NCBI GenBank assembly: GCA_039811185.1
Contig: JBDHYF010000016.1
Coordinates: 1-34,456, forward strand
DNA: 34,456 nt
DNA from: JAEZDR01 sp039811185
Lineage (GTDB): Bacteria > Bacteroidota > Bacteroidia > Chitinophagales > Chitinophagaceae
Direction: 5' to 3'
Part shown: piece by piece, positions 25,812 through 32,727 of the stretch
Numbering within the stretch: the stretch's first letter is position 1
Layout of the letters: each line of letters starts with the position of its first letter
Position numbers and translations under genes: made by a program
Notes under the pieces: generated by a model
Databases searched by the model: none
What the model was told of the DNA's origin: nothing
What the model saw: the letters and a program-made list of their open reading frames with translations, nothing else

Positions 25812-28251
25812 TGTGTTTTTTTGATTTTGAGATATTAAAATTTGTTTTAAACGATAAAATAAAGTTGACACCTTCTTCCGGCAACCCGATGAGCCGGTAA
25901 AAACTGGTATGCATCAGATAGGATGTGTTGAACAGATTGCGTATTTGCATATTGAGGTCGAATGTTTGTTTGCCTACGTGAAACTGGCTGCCCGCCTGCA
26001 AGTTCATTAGCATGTATCCGGCCGATTGTTTCTCCGGTGGCACAATACGGTTTTGCGGCGCCACAAACTGTGCATCTGCCGAAATATAAGGCGCCGAAAA
26101 ATGCTTCATCTGCTGTGGCTCGAAGGTAAAACTGAAGGTGGCGGAATGCGGTGGACATGAGGGAAGGCCATAACCGGCTTTGTCGCCACTCAATTGCTGT
26201 GCATATAAATATTCGCCGCTGATGCCGGTGCTTAACGAACGCGAAATTCGGTAATTCGCCTCCATTTCGCCCCCGGCTCTGAAAACTTTGGATTGGCTAT
26301 ACTGGAAGATTTGGTTTCCAGCGCCATAAAAATAATCGTGACGAGCCGTAGGGTTGAGGTAGATATAATTGGGGAAATAGTTTATGAAAGGACTGATTTC
26401 CAAGTACCAATTTTCGTTTTTGAAAGATGCCGACGCATCGAGTTGCCAAGACTCTTCCGCGTCGAGATTTGGATTGCCTTTTTCGAAGCTGAAGTAATGA
26501 TAGTTAACGCCGTTTGCGGCCAGCTCTTTTGCAATGGGTACTCGAAAGCTTTTCCCAACATTCACTTTAAACCACCATTGGCGCAGGTTGTAGGTAATGC
26601 CTGCTGATCCGGTTAAGCTGCTAAAATTTCGTTTTAGTGCAGAGGCCCTTTCCAATTGCTCCTGCGTACCGTTTGGAAGACGCGAATAAAACCAGTCGCG
26701 GTAGGCATTGATATTGATGTAAGAGAAATCTGTGCGTGCGGCAAGGTGGAGGCTAAGCTTGCTATTGATCGTTATTTTATCGTAAACAAAGATGCCGGCG
26801 GTATATTGTTTAAATGCCGGCGTCAGGAAACTCCATCCATCCACTTTGTTCAGTTGTATTTCGCCGCTTGCACCCATGGTTAAGTTATGAGTGAAAGCCT
26901 TAAACTCATCATTGAGTTGAAATGAAAACACTTGTTTGGAGTATTCTCTTTCCAGATTCTGCGGAATACCATTGTTTGAAGGATAAGTAGCCGGCATGTA
27001 GCCATGTGCAACGTATTTAGAAAACTCCTGACGGAAGTTATTCTGATAACCGACCGCTAAGCTGATTGCGTGTTGCCGGGTGGCAATAGCGGTATAGTTG
27101 ATAACTTTAAAATGGTTTACCTGATCGCTGGGTTCCATAATATCGCGGCTGCTTTTATCGTAAAGCAGGTGATTCACTTTTTTCGGTTCCAGCCCGTGTG
27201 CATTTGCGAACAGACCGCTGCGGCTAAACACGTTGCTCACATATAATGTGTTCTGCCATTTTTCTCCAACAAAGCCGGCACTCGCATTCAAGCCCGACTG
27301 CACACCCGCAGTATTCCGAAGATTGCGGTTGTGGAGTTTAACAGCGTAATCGTACACAAAAATGCTGTCGGCCGGAACTTTATAATCGGCGTAGTCCTGA
27401 TAAGAAAATCCTGTGGTGAAAAACCACTTATCGTTTCGTGTATAAAGATTACCGGCCAGTCCGCCGAGCATGTTGGAAGTTTTTCCGATGAGTTGCAGGC
27501 TGCCTCCGAAACTGTTTTTTTGTGGTTTGAGAGCCGGGTTTATTTTCAGGACACCTCCAATGGCGCCGGCGCCGTACAGAAAAGACGCAGGCCCTTTAAT
27601 AATTTCTACTTCATTTACGGAAAACTGATCAATTTCAAGCCCATGGTCGGCGCCCCATTGTTGGGCTTCGTGTTTAATGCCTTTATCTATCACGAGCATC
27701 CGGTCAAATCCGAGTCCGCGTATCGTGGGTTTTGCCTGAGCCGCGCCGATGCCCATCATTTCAATACCGGGAATCTTAGACAGCGTTTGCACCAGACTGC
27801 CACCCATGTTTTTGCGCAGCTCCGTTTCACCCACAATGTGCATAGAAAGATTCGATGCCCTGATTTTACTGTTGGAGGAATATCCTGTCACCACCACGTT
27901 TTCCAACGTGTTATAGCCGACGGAAAGATGGAGAAGTACAGTGTTGGCGCCTTCATCGATTTTGATGGAGGCGGTTTTTGATTGATACCGGAATGCCGCA
28001 GCCTCCAGCGTATACACGCCGGCGCGGATACTATCGATTTGATAAGTGCCGGGCGTTTTTTCAGTTGCAGGATAGCGCCTGCTGTCGGCCGAAAGGGTGA
28101 TGGTGCCGCCGGTAATCAGTTCGTCGGACTGGTTGAAAAGGCGAATGCTGAGCGACGAAGTTTGGGCATATACAGCAACGCAATGCAGCTGAAGGAGCAC
28201 TGTAATAACAGCACAGAGTTTGAACTTGCACATAATTTTTTGCAGGAGCAT
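25804..28251 (-). CDS. TonB-dependent receptor, ZnuD-like (zinc or other transition metal)
   Basis: This 815-residue receptor has a signal peptide ending near AVYAQ (30), a short carboxypeptidase-regulatory-like domain (about 31-110), a TonB box NVVVTG (118-123), a plug and a barrel. In the plug, QQWGADHGLEIDQFSVNEVEIIKGP has an Asp202-His203 pair at the place of the SPDHA segment of Neisseria ZnuD, whose Asp-His pair binds zinc (recalled from the ZnuD structure). The C-terminus NFILSFKTNFNISKSKKHND is His/Lys-rich rather than ending in an aromatic residue. It is the middle gene of a minus-strand operon: a His-rich small protein before it (51-bp gap) and the DUF4625 lipoprotein after it (8-bp overlap). 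An alternative start is Met7 at 28233. Confidence 0.88.
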   Translation of the reverse strand: MLLQKIMCKFKLCAVITVLLQLHCVAVYAQTSSLSIRLFNQSDELITGGTITLSADSRRYPATEKTPGTYQIDSIRAGVYTLEAAAFRYQSKTASIKIDEGANTVLLHLSVGYNTLENVVVTGYSSNSKIRASNLSMHIVGETELRKNMGGSLVQTLSKIPGIEMMGIGAAQAKPTIRGLGFDRMLVIDKGIKHEAQQWGADHGLEIDQFSVNEVEIIKGPASFLYGAGAIGGVLKINPALKPQKNSFGGSLQLIGKTSNMLGGLAGNLYTRNDKWFFTTGFSYQDYADYKVPADSIFVYDYAVKLHNRNLRNTAGVQSGLNASAGFVGEKWQNTLYVSNVFSRSGLFANAHGLEPKKVNHLLYDKSSRDIMEPSDQVNHFKVINYTAIATRQHAISLAVGYQNNFRQEFSKYVAHGYMPATYPSNNGIPQNLEREYSKQVFSFQLNDEFKAFTHNLTMGASGEIQLNKVDGWSFLTPAFKQYTAGIFVYDKITINSKLSLHLAARTDFSYININAYRDWFYSRLPNGTQEQLERASALKRNFSSLTGSAGITYNLRQWWFKVNVGKSFRVPIAKELAANGVNYHYFSFEKGNPNLDAEESWQLDASASFKNENWYLEISPFINYFPNYIYLNPTARHDYFYGAGNQIFQYSQSKVFRAGGEMEANYRISRSLSTGISGEYLYAQQLSGDKAGYGLPSCPPHSATFSFTFEPQQMKHFSAPYISADAQFVAPQNRIVPPEKQSAGYMLMNLQAGSQFHVGKQTFDLNMQIRNLFNTSYLMHTSFYRLIGLPEEGVNFILSFKTNFNISKSKKHND

Positions 28252-28302
28252 TAAGTTATGAAAGCTGCAATTACCATTTTGCAGCAGGGCGAGACAGAAA
28301 AC

Positions 28303-28623
28303 TTAAGCGGCAGCAGGCGGCCCGCGCAGTCCGATAATGAAGGCTTGGCGATATGGCAGATGTGGTGCGTCGTATATCGCAGGCGGAAAGTGAAAAAATG
28401 TAAGGGGAGAAACTACAAAGCGGTTTGATGGCGGAAGGTTATCCGAGGACGGAACAAAATCGTCTATAGCGCACTGATGCGGCGTTTGGTGGAAATGCAA
28501 GCCGGTAGCATGGCAGTGCGTATCATCTTTATGAACATAATCGTGCCCGAGTTTAACCGCTGTTGGAAATAAGAACAACAGCAACAACAAGAAGGCCGAC
28601 AATTTTCGAAGATGAAATGCCAT
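28303..28623 (-). CDS. His-rich small secreted or membrane-anchored protein, likely metal-binding
   Basis: This 106-residue protein has a hydrophobic N-terminal segment (SAFLLLLLFLFPTAVKLG, 9-26) serving as signal or anchor. A dense metal-ligand stretch follows, HDYVHKDDTHCHATGLHFHQ to TPHQC (27-51), with seven His and two Cys in 25 residues. The remainder is low in features (FVVSPLTFFHFPPAIYDAPHLPY). It is the first gene of the operon with the ZnuD-like receptor and DUF4625 lipoprotein and has a well-matched promoter. A periplasmic metal buffer or delivery protein is a reasonable inference; zinc or copper fit the ligand set. No named family is recognised. Confidence 0.75.
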   Translation of the reverse strand: MAFHLRKLSAFLLLLLFLFPTAVKLGHDYVHKDDTHCHATGLHFHQTPHQCAIDDFVPSSDNLPPSNRFVVSPLTFFHFPPAIYDAPHLPYRQAFIIGLRGPPAAA

Positions 28624-28628
28624 TGCGG

Positions 28629-28636
28629 CAAAAGTA
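28629..28636 (-). promoter_or_regulatory. Candidate -7 box of the His-rich/TonB/DUF4625 operon
   Basis: The minus strand reads TACTTTTG, an exact TAnnTTTG match, 5 bases before the start at 28623. No TTG at -33 and no Zur- or Fur-like palindrome is obvious next to it. Confidence 0.45.
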
Positions 28637-28704
28637 CTGTTTTTTATTATGGAGGATGAATGCTGAAACGGCGTTTTAACGATTTGCAGCTTGCTATGCT
28701 TTCG

Positions 28705-29523
28705 TTATTGAATGAAAAGCATCGTACACTCGAACACAATGAATTTGTATATAAATTGAATGGTAAACGTGTGCAGCAGCACTAATTTTATTGTAGCCAA
28801 AAGGAGTGGAAATTTTTTTAGCTGCAAAGAGCGGCGAAGCAGGAAGAAAACATATACCACATAAGTTAGGATGATGGCCAGGCTTGCCATTCCTTCGCTG
28901 ACGGTGGATGGCCGCAGATAGTTGATTCCAATAACGAAAGGCGGAAAGATGAAGTAAAATAGAATGATATAAAAACTGTTGATTTCGGTAGCGAGAATGA
29001 AATTGTCGAACATCCATCGCTTGCTTTTAAATGAAATGAGATAGATGATGGCGGCGGTGAAAGGAATTAACAGCAACAGGAGCACTTTGGCTGTGCTTTC
29101 CGATTTTCTGTGAAAAGTTTCTGCCAGAGCTTCCCTCGATAAACCGGTTGTTGCCATTTTCTGAACGATTTGCTTGGCGGCCAGCTCTCCGTATAACGGA
29201 TTGACTTCGTAAAACTTCATTTCCATGTTGAGTCCGGAAAACATGGGAAAGACGAGGTACAGCAACACGCAGAGCAGGTAGAAGGAGATGGGTTTGTAAT
29301 ATTTTTGGCGGATGCCCCGGCTGTAATCGGACGACATTTTTCCGGGACGAAAAAGGATCGTTTTCAGGGTAGTAAATAATTTTCCTTCGAGGTGGGTGAA
29401 GAAATGGAGGGCTTCGTTGAGGATGCTTTTAAGGGACTTGTCTTTTTCTGTATAACACTTTTGTCCACAATGGTTGCAGAACTTTCCTTCGAAGTATTGA
29501 TGGCAGTTGAGGCAGTTGGGCAT
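28705..29523 (-). CDS. DUF3667 zinc-ribbon membrane protein
   Basis: This 272-residue protein opens with a zinc ribbon, CLNCHQYFEGKFCNHCGQK (4-22, two CxxC knuckles), followed by an amphipathic helix (LNEALHFFTHLEGKLFTTL) and RPGKMSSDYSRGIRQKYYKPISFYL, which is the DUF3667 signature. Four to five membrane helices follow (around 76-94, 165-185, 200-220, 235-250). These proteins are common in Bacteroidota and of unknown function. It lies upstream of the metal operon on the same strand, but an 81-bp gap and the operon's own -7 box suggest separate expression. Confidence 0.85.
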   Translation of the reverse strand: MPNCLNCHQYFEGKFCNHCGQKCYTEKDKSLKSILNEALHFFTHLEGKLFTTLKTILFRPGKMSSDYSRGIRQKYYKPISFYLLCVLLYLVFPMFSGLNMEMKFYEVNPLYGELAAKQIVQKMATTGLSREALAETFHRKSESTAKVLLLLLIPFTAAIIYLISFKSKRWMFDNFILATEINSFYIILFYFIFPPFVIGINYLRPSTVSEGMASLAIILTYVVYVFFLLRRSLQLKKFPLLLATIKLVLLHTFTIQFIYKFIVFECTMLFIQ

Positions 29524-29745
29524 AGGCAGTTTCTGCGCATAAAGTTAGTAGTTTGGTAGAATGAGAGCAGGAGTGTAGCGTATTTATAAAAGAAGAATGT
29601 GGAGGTGAGATGTACTCAGTTGTGATACGAAATGCCTGGCTGCAGTCGCAGCGGCTCAGGAATGACTAATTAGTTGGAGAACGCAAGTGAATTCAAGCCA
29701 AAGCATAAATGTGAGCGGCGGTAAGCACAGCGTCTTTAGCAACAC
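29524..29745. other. Intergenic stretch without recognisable genes
   Basis: No convincing coding frame, hairpin or repeat is seen here. The minus strand upstream of the DUF3667 gene has TAACTTTA, two bases off no other box, a weak match to the -7 consensus. Confidence 0.4.
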
Positions 29746-29913
29746 CTATTTCAAGATGGCTGTGCCAACGCCAAAAACTGTAGCCATTAAAAGGCTGTCG
29801 GTTATCCAATACGTCCAGTACGGGTCGTTTTCACAAAGCATTGCGTGTACAATTGCCGCATGGCCAAACATGGCAAATAAGGTAGCGAGAAACGTAAACT
29901 TTACAACACCCAT
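29746..29913 (-). CDS. Small two-helix membrane protein (55 aa)
   Basis: This short frame starts at the ATG at 29913 and ends with TAG at 29746-29748. The product has two hydrophobic segments, VVKFTFLATLFAMFGHAAIV and ITDSLLMATVFGVGTAILK, joined by HAMLCENDPYWTYW. The first segment could be a signal or membrane helix. The regular alternation of two helices and a polar aromatic-rich loop is unlikely by chance, and competing frames in the same stretch look random. It lies on the same strand as its neighbours in an otherwise empty 620-bp gap. The function is unknown and homologues are not recalled with certainty. Confidence 0.55.
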   Translation of the reverse strand: MGVVKFTFLATLFAMFGHAAIVHAMLCENDPYWTYWITDSLLMATVFGVGTAILK

Positions 29914-30143
29914 CAGGGATGTGGGGTTGAGTGAACGTGTGGCGTTGTTGTGTAGGGGGGCTTTGTGTCGTGGTGTTCCATAAACTATTTTTTTGAAATG
30001 AATCTCGACGCAGCCCGCTCAGTTGCCATAGGCAATCAGCAACTTTACCCGCAAACACGAACGTTTATGGTTGAAGGATTTTAGGAGTCGTTAGGTGTTT
30101 CATCCATCGTTGCCGGCATCGCTAACGTTGGCTGCCGTATTCC
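29914..30143. other. Intergenic stretch with short inverted repeats
   Basis: This gap contains TTGCC-ATA-GGCAA (30023-30035) and a CGTTAG / CTAACG pair (30089-30094 and 30122-30127). Neither has a T-run or known recognition pattern, and no gene is supported. Confidence 0.35.
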
Positions 30144-30863
30144 TCAGTCACCGGCAGGTTGGTTCGCTCTGAAAGATTTAATTAGGTCTTTAGTGCATAA
30201 GGTGATGAATTGTTCTAAGGCATTAATGGCAACAGTTTCTTTTAGTTCTATTTTTTTAAGTGCATTTTTCCCGGTGAATGTAAAGGTGCCTGTTTCGCAT
30301 CCGGTGGCACAAGGCTGATAGTTGTATTTATAAGTGCCTGCAATTTCATTATTCTTTACTAATATTAATCTGTACTCAACAGAAGCTCCATACGTTTTGT
30401 AGTCAACGGTTCCGATTTTTTCGGTCTCTTTTTTCTTGCCAACAATCGTCACCTTGTTGGTTGAATAAACAACCGCCGGGTTAATGTTTACAACTTCCAA
30501 AATGACATCGGTATTGGTCAACCCCTTAATACTTGAGTAATCGCTCATTTGAGACTTGCTCAAAAGCTCGTTGAATAAACCCCTGTCTCTGACACTAAAA
30601 CCCTCTTTTAGCAGTTCTTTCTCAATGGCATTGTATAACACATTATTGTCTTTGCTTGTACTTGTATTACTTGTTGCCTTATCGTTATTGTTAGGAACTC
30701 TTAAAACAATGTTTGGTGTTTTATTGGCCTTGAAGAAGTTTTTCAAATTCTCGTTTGCAAATACTTCGTTTGGTTGCTTTGGGAATTTAATAATTTTTGT
30801 AGAAGGTGAACACCCTAATGACGTGAACAGGATTAGTGGTACATAAAGGAAAATTCGTCGCAT
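30144..30863 (-). CDS. Lipoprotein, hypothetical
   Basis: This 239-residue protein has a lipoprotein signal (MRRIFLYVPLILFTSLGC, Cys18). The following pattern IVLRVPNNN ... LYNAIEKELLKEGFSVRDRGLFNELLSKSQ resembles the nucleotide-free Rossmann-like layout of CsgG/LpoB-type periplasmic lipoproteins, in which a low-numbered strand precedes a helix and 'GF.V.DR..F'. A Cys pair, CATGCETG, lies near 198-205. It probably sits in the periplasm on the inner leaflet of the outer membrane. No partner gene is nearby, and the CsgG resemblance is a weak inference. Confidence 0.7.
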   Translation of the reverse strand: MRRIFLYVPLILFTSLGCSPSTKIIKFPKQPNEVFANENLKNFFKANKTPNIVLRVPNNNDKATSNTSTSKDNNVLYNAIEKELLKEGFSVRDRGLFNELLSKSQMSDYSSIKGLTNTDVILEVVNINPAVVYSTNKVTIVGKKKETEKIGTVDYKTYGASVEYRLILVKNNEIAGTYKYNYQPCATGCETGTFTFTGKNALKKIELKETVAINALEQFITLCTKDLIKSFRANQPAGD

Positions 30864-31128
30864 TTCTTGTCTTGATTTTTATAAAGTGTTGTTTCAATTA
30901 AAAAATTCCGGGTAAAAAGTAGATGCTTGCTCACAGCGCGACAGGGCAAAATTAGTGAATATTTGCCTTTGAGCTTGGAAGTAATTACAAACTTAGTAAG
31001 GTCACAAAAATAAGATGCTCTGAGCAAGAATGAAATGAATGCTTTTGTGTTCTTAAATTTTAGGTGCATTCTGCTGTTTTTGTATATACGGCGCCTCGGT
31101 TTGCAAACGCCCTTTGGTTCCTGCCGGC
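30864..31128. other. Intergenic stretch, nothing recognised
   Basis: The gap between two minus-strand genes is AT-rich. A long frame crosses it (30833-31147, minus) but its product is Lys/Arg/Phe-rich without domain character and overlaps both neighbours, so it is not called. Confidence 0.5.
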
Positions 31129-31713
31129 TTATTTGTTTTGCAGCCATTTTTTTAGTGCCTGAAACTTAGTTTTCGAATAACTAAAACCCCAGTGGTCTCT
31201 ATCTTCTTCATCAGGGAATTTGGCACCCAAATTATCGAAAGTGGCCGTCAGGGTTTTAGCAAAGCTTTCTGGTGAACCTTTGAGGGCAAATAGTAAATTG
31301 TTTGTCAGGTCGGGCAAGTCTTCAAATGTTTTTTTCTCGTAAGTTGCTTTATCAAGATTATAGGAGCAAAGATCTTCTATCAAGCCTGTGTCGATGTCTT
31401 TCCAAATTACAACTGTAAAGATGTCGTCCGAATAATGTAAAAGCCAAACGATCATGTTACCCTCCAAGTCGTGAACAACCATCGCACTGTGCTTAAAGAG
31501 CCTGCCGAATCTACTATGACAGGACTGTTTTGTTAACAGTAGAACGGTAGCTTCTAAGAGGTCATTTAAAGGATCAGTCAGGTAACTCGCTGAATATTGA
31601 AAACGTTTTTCGCTTGTAGCAATCACAAGATCCATCCATCCAGATTCAATATTGTTCACAGCAATTGAAAAGTCTTCAGAAGATTCTAATGGTAAGTCTG
31701 ATAGAATGTCCAT
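31129..31713 (-). CDS. Hypothetical soluble protein
   Basis: This 194-residue cytosolic-looking protein has no signal or membrane segment. A segment around 35-60 (EKRFQYSASYLTDPLNDLLEATVLLL) followed by strands (MVVHDLEGNMIVWLLHYSDDIFTVVIWKD) resembles a small family seen widely in bacteria whose core reads as SYL-D-L-LL-A, as recalled. The function is unknown. Immunity or antitoxin roles are possible for lone small proteins like this near defence genes, but nothing in the sequence shows it. Confidence 0.65.
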   Translation of the reverse strand: MDILSDLPLESSEDFSIAVNNIESGWMDLVIATSEKRFQYSASYLTDPLNDLLEATVLLLTKQSCHSRFGRLFKHSAMVVHDLEGNMIVWLLHYSDDIFTVVIWKDIDTGLIEDLCSYNLDKATYEKKTFEDLPDLTNNLLFALKGSPESFAKTLTATFDNLGAKFPDEEDRDHWGFSYSKTKFQALKKWLQNK

Positions 31714-31888
31714 GTTTTAAGGTATTGAGTCTTTCGGGCAACATATTGCAGCTTTGTGTATGCATACTTTTCTGTGACCGGCTTCAATTGAAGTTAACAG
31801 TCGAATCTAACACAAAACGTTCAAACGAAGCCTTTTTCACTGCTTCACAATGCTTCTATGCGCCGGGCGCAGGTGTCGATGTGATTCT

Positions 31889-32167
31889 TTAGTTAAACCA
31901 TTTTTTGGCATTGGGTCTGCGGTGTGGGCAGCCCGGCCAACAACAAGGTTGTTTTTTACTATCAAGGATTTCTTCCTGTAAGCGTTTGATATGATTTTTT
32001 CGTGTTTTATCTTGTTTTACAATGGTCGTCCAACAGATCCATTCGTTACGTTGGATGGCAGTCAAATTGTTCCATTTGTGCAACAGCTCGGCATTTTGCA
32101 ATAAGACTTCTTTTATATCGTCGGGAACGGTATGTAATATGCCGTCTTCAATTTTTGTTGTATTCAT
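31889..32167 (-). CDS. YdeI/OmpD-associated (OmdA-like) small protein
   Basis: This 92-residue protein matches the short helical OmdA module: TVPDDIKEVLLQNAELLHKWNNLTAIQRNEWICWTTIVKQDKTRKNHIKRLQEEI. This has the family pattern VP.DL...L......W..L....R.E.. W...AK...TR..RI... It ends in a Cys/His tail, CCWPGCPHRRPN, that may bind a metal. Homologues are annotated as bacteriocin-protection or OmpD-associated proteins, with weak functional evidence. It stands alone between two gaps. Confidence 0.75.
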   Translation of the reverse strand: MNTTKIEDGILHTVPDDIKEVLLQNAELLHKWNNLTAIQRNEWICWTTIVKQDKTRKNHIKRLQEEILDSKKQPCCWPGCPHRRPNAKKWFN

Positions 32168-32727
32168 TTTTTGTAGTTTAAACTTCTAAGGTTAGTGTGT
32201 CAAAACTGTTTAAGTTTCTGTACTCAATAAACGGATTACATCAGTAGCTGAAAGATTGTCTTTTGCTATTTCGAGTTCATAAGGTTTGCCCTGCAGGTTG
32301 CCCTTTTGATATCTGGTTTCTATGTCTGAGTTCACCTGTCAAAATGGTTTACTTTTTTCTTGTTAAGTTCGTGTCTATCTGCTGTGTCGTGCCGTTTTAC
32401 GCTTGCTGGTAACGTTTTCCGTGTTGCCGCAGTTGGCGATTTCGGAGCACTTCACTGTCAACCTGCACAAAAGTTTGATAGTAGCACTCAGCTTCAATTT
32501 TGCACGTCACCGCCAATTGGGGCAACAAGCTGTTGGCAGCTGGTGTTCTGTCCACTCGTCTTTGTAAACCATTGTCAGTGTTGAGTTTCAGTGTCATTGT
32601 CCGTTTACTTTTTGTCTGTCTGGTGTTGTGCGTTGCGTTTTTTATTTTTTTTGAAGCGTTGGAAAAAATGACTCGTCCTAAAAAAAGTTGACACTTTTTT
32701 GGTTCTAAATCCTGTTACAAGTTTACA
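32168..32727. other. 560-bp intergenic region before hsdR, no gene supported
   Basis: Short frames on both strands (about 60-75 residues) look random. The stretch holds a loose TTGGCG / CGCCAA inverted pair (32433-32438 and 32511-32516) and a CAACA-AGC-TGTTG hairpin near 32522-32534. Homopolymer runs of T and A are frequent around 32640-32700. It may contain the hsdR terminator, but no clean hairpin with a T-run is seen on the minus strand. Confidence 0.4.

Noticed and set aside
27331..27981. Plus-strand frame (216 aa) opposite the ZnuD-like receptor
   Set aside because: It is a shadow of the receptor gene; the receptor's plug and barrel motifs fix the true frame.
30089..30127. CGTTAG / CTAACG pair as recombination site
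   Set aside because: The arms are 6 bp with a 27-base loop and no second copy is seen; this is expected by chance in a gap of this size.
30833..31147. Minus-strand 104-aa frame spanning an intergenic gap
   Set aside because: It overlaps both neighbouring genes, and its composition is basic and Phe-rich without domain features.
32433..32516. Imperfect long dyad (TTGGCG ... CGCCAA) resembling an integron attC site
   Set aside because: Only the 6-bp ends pair well; the RYYYAAC and GTTRRRY boxes are absent and no integrase is in the window.
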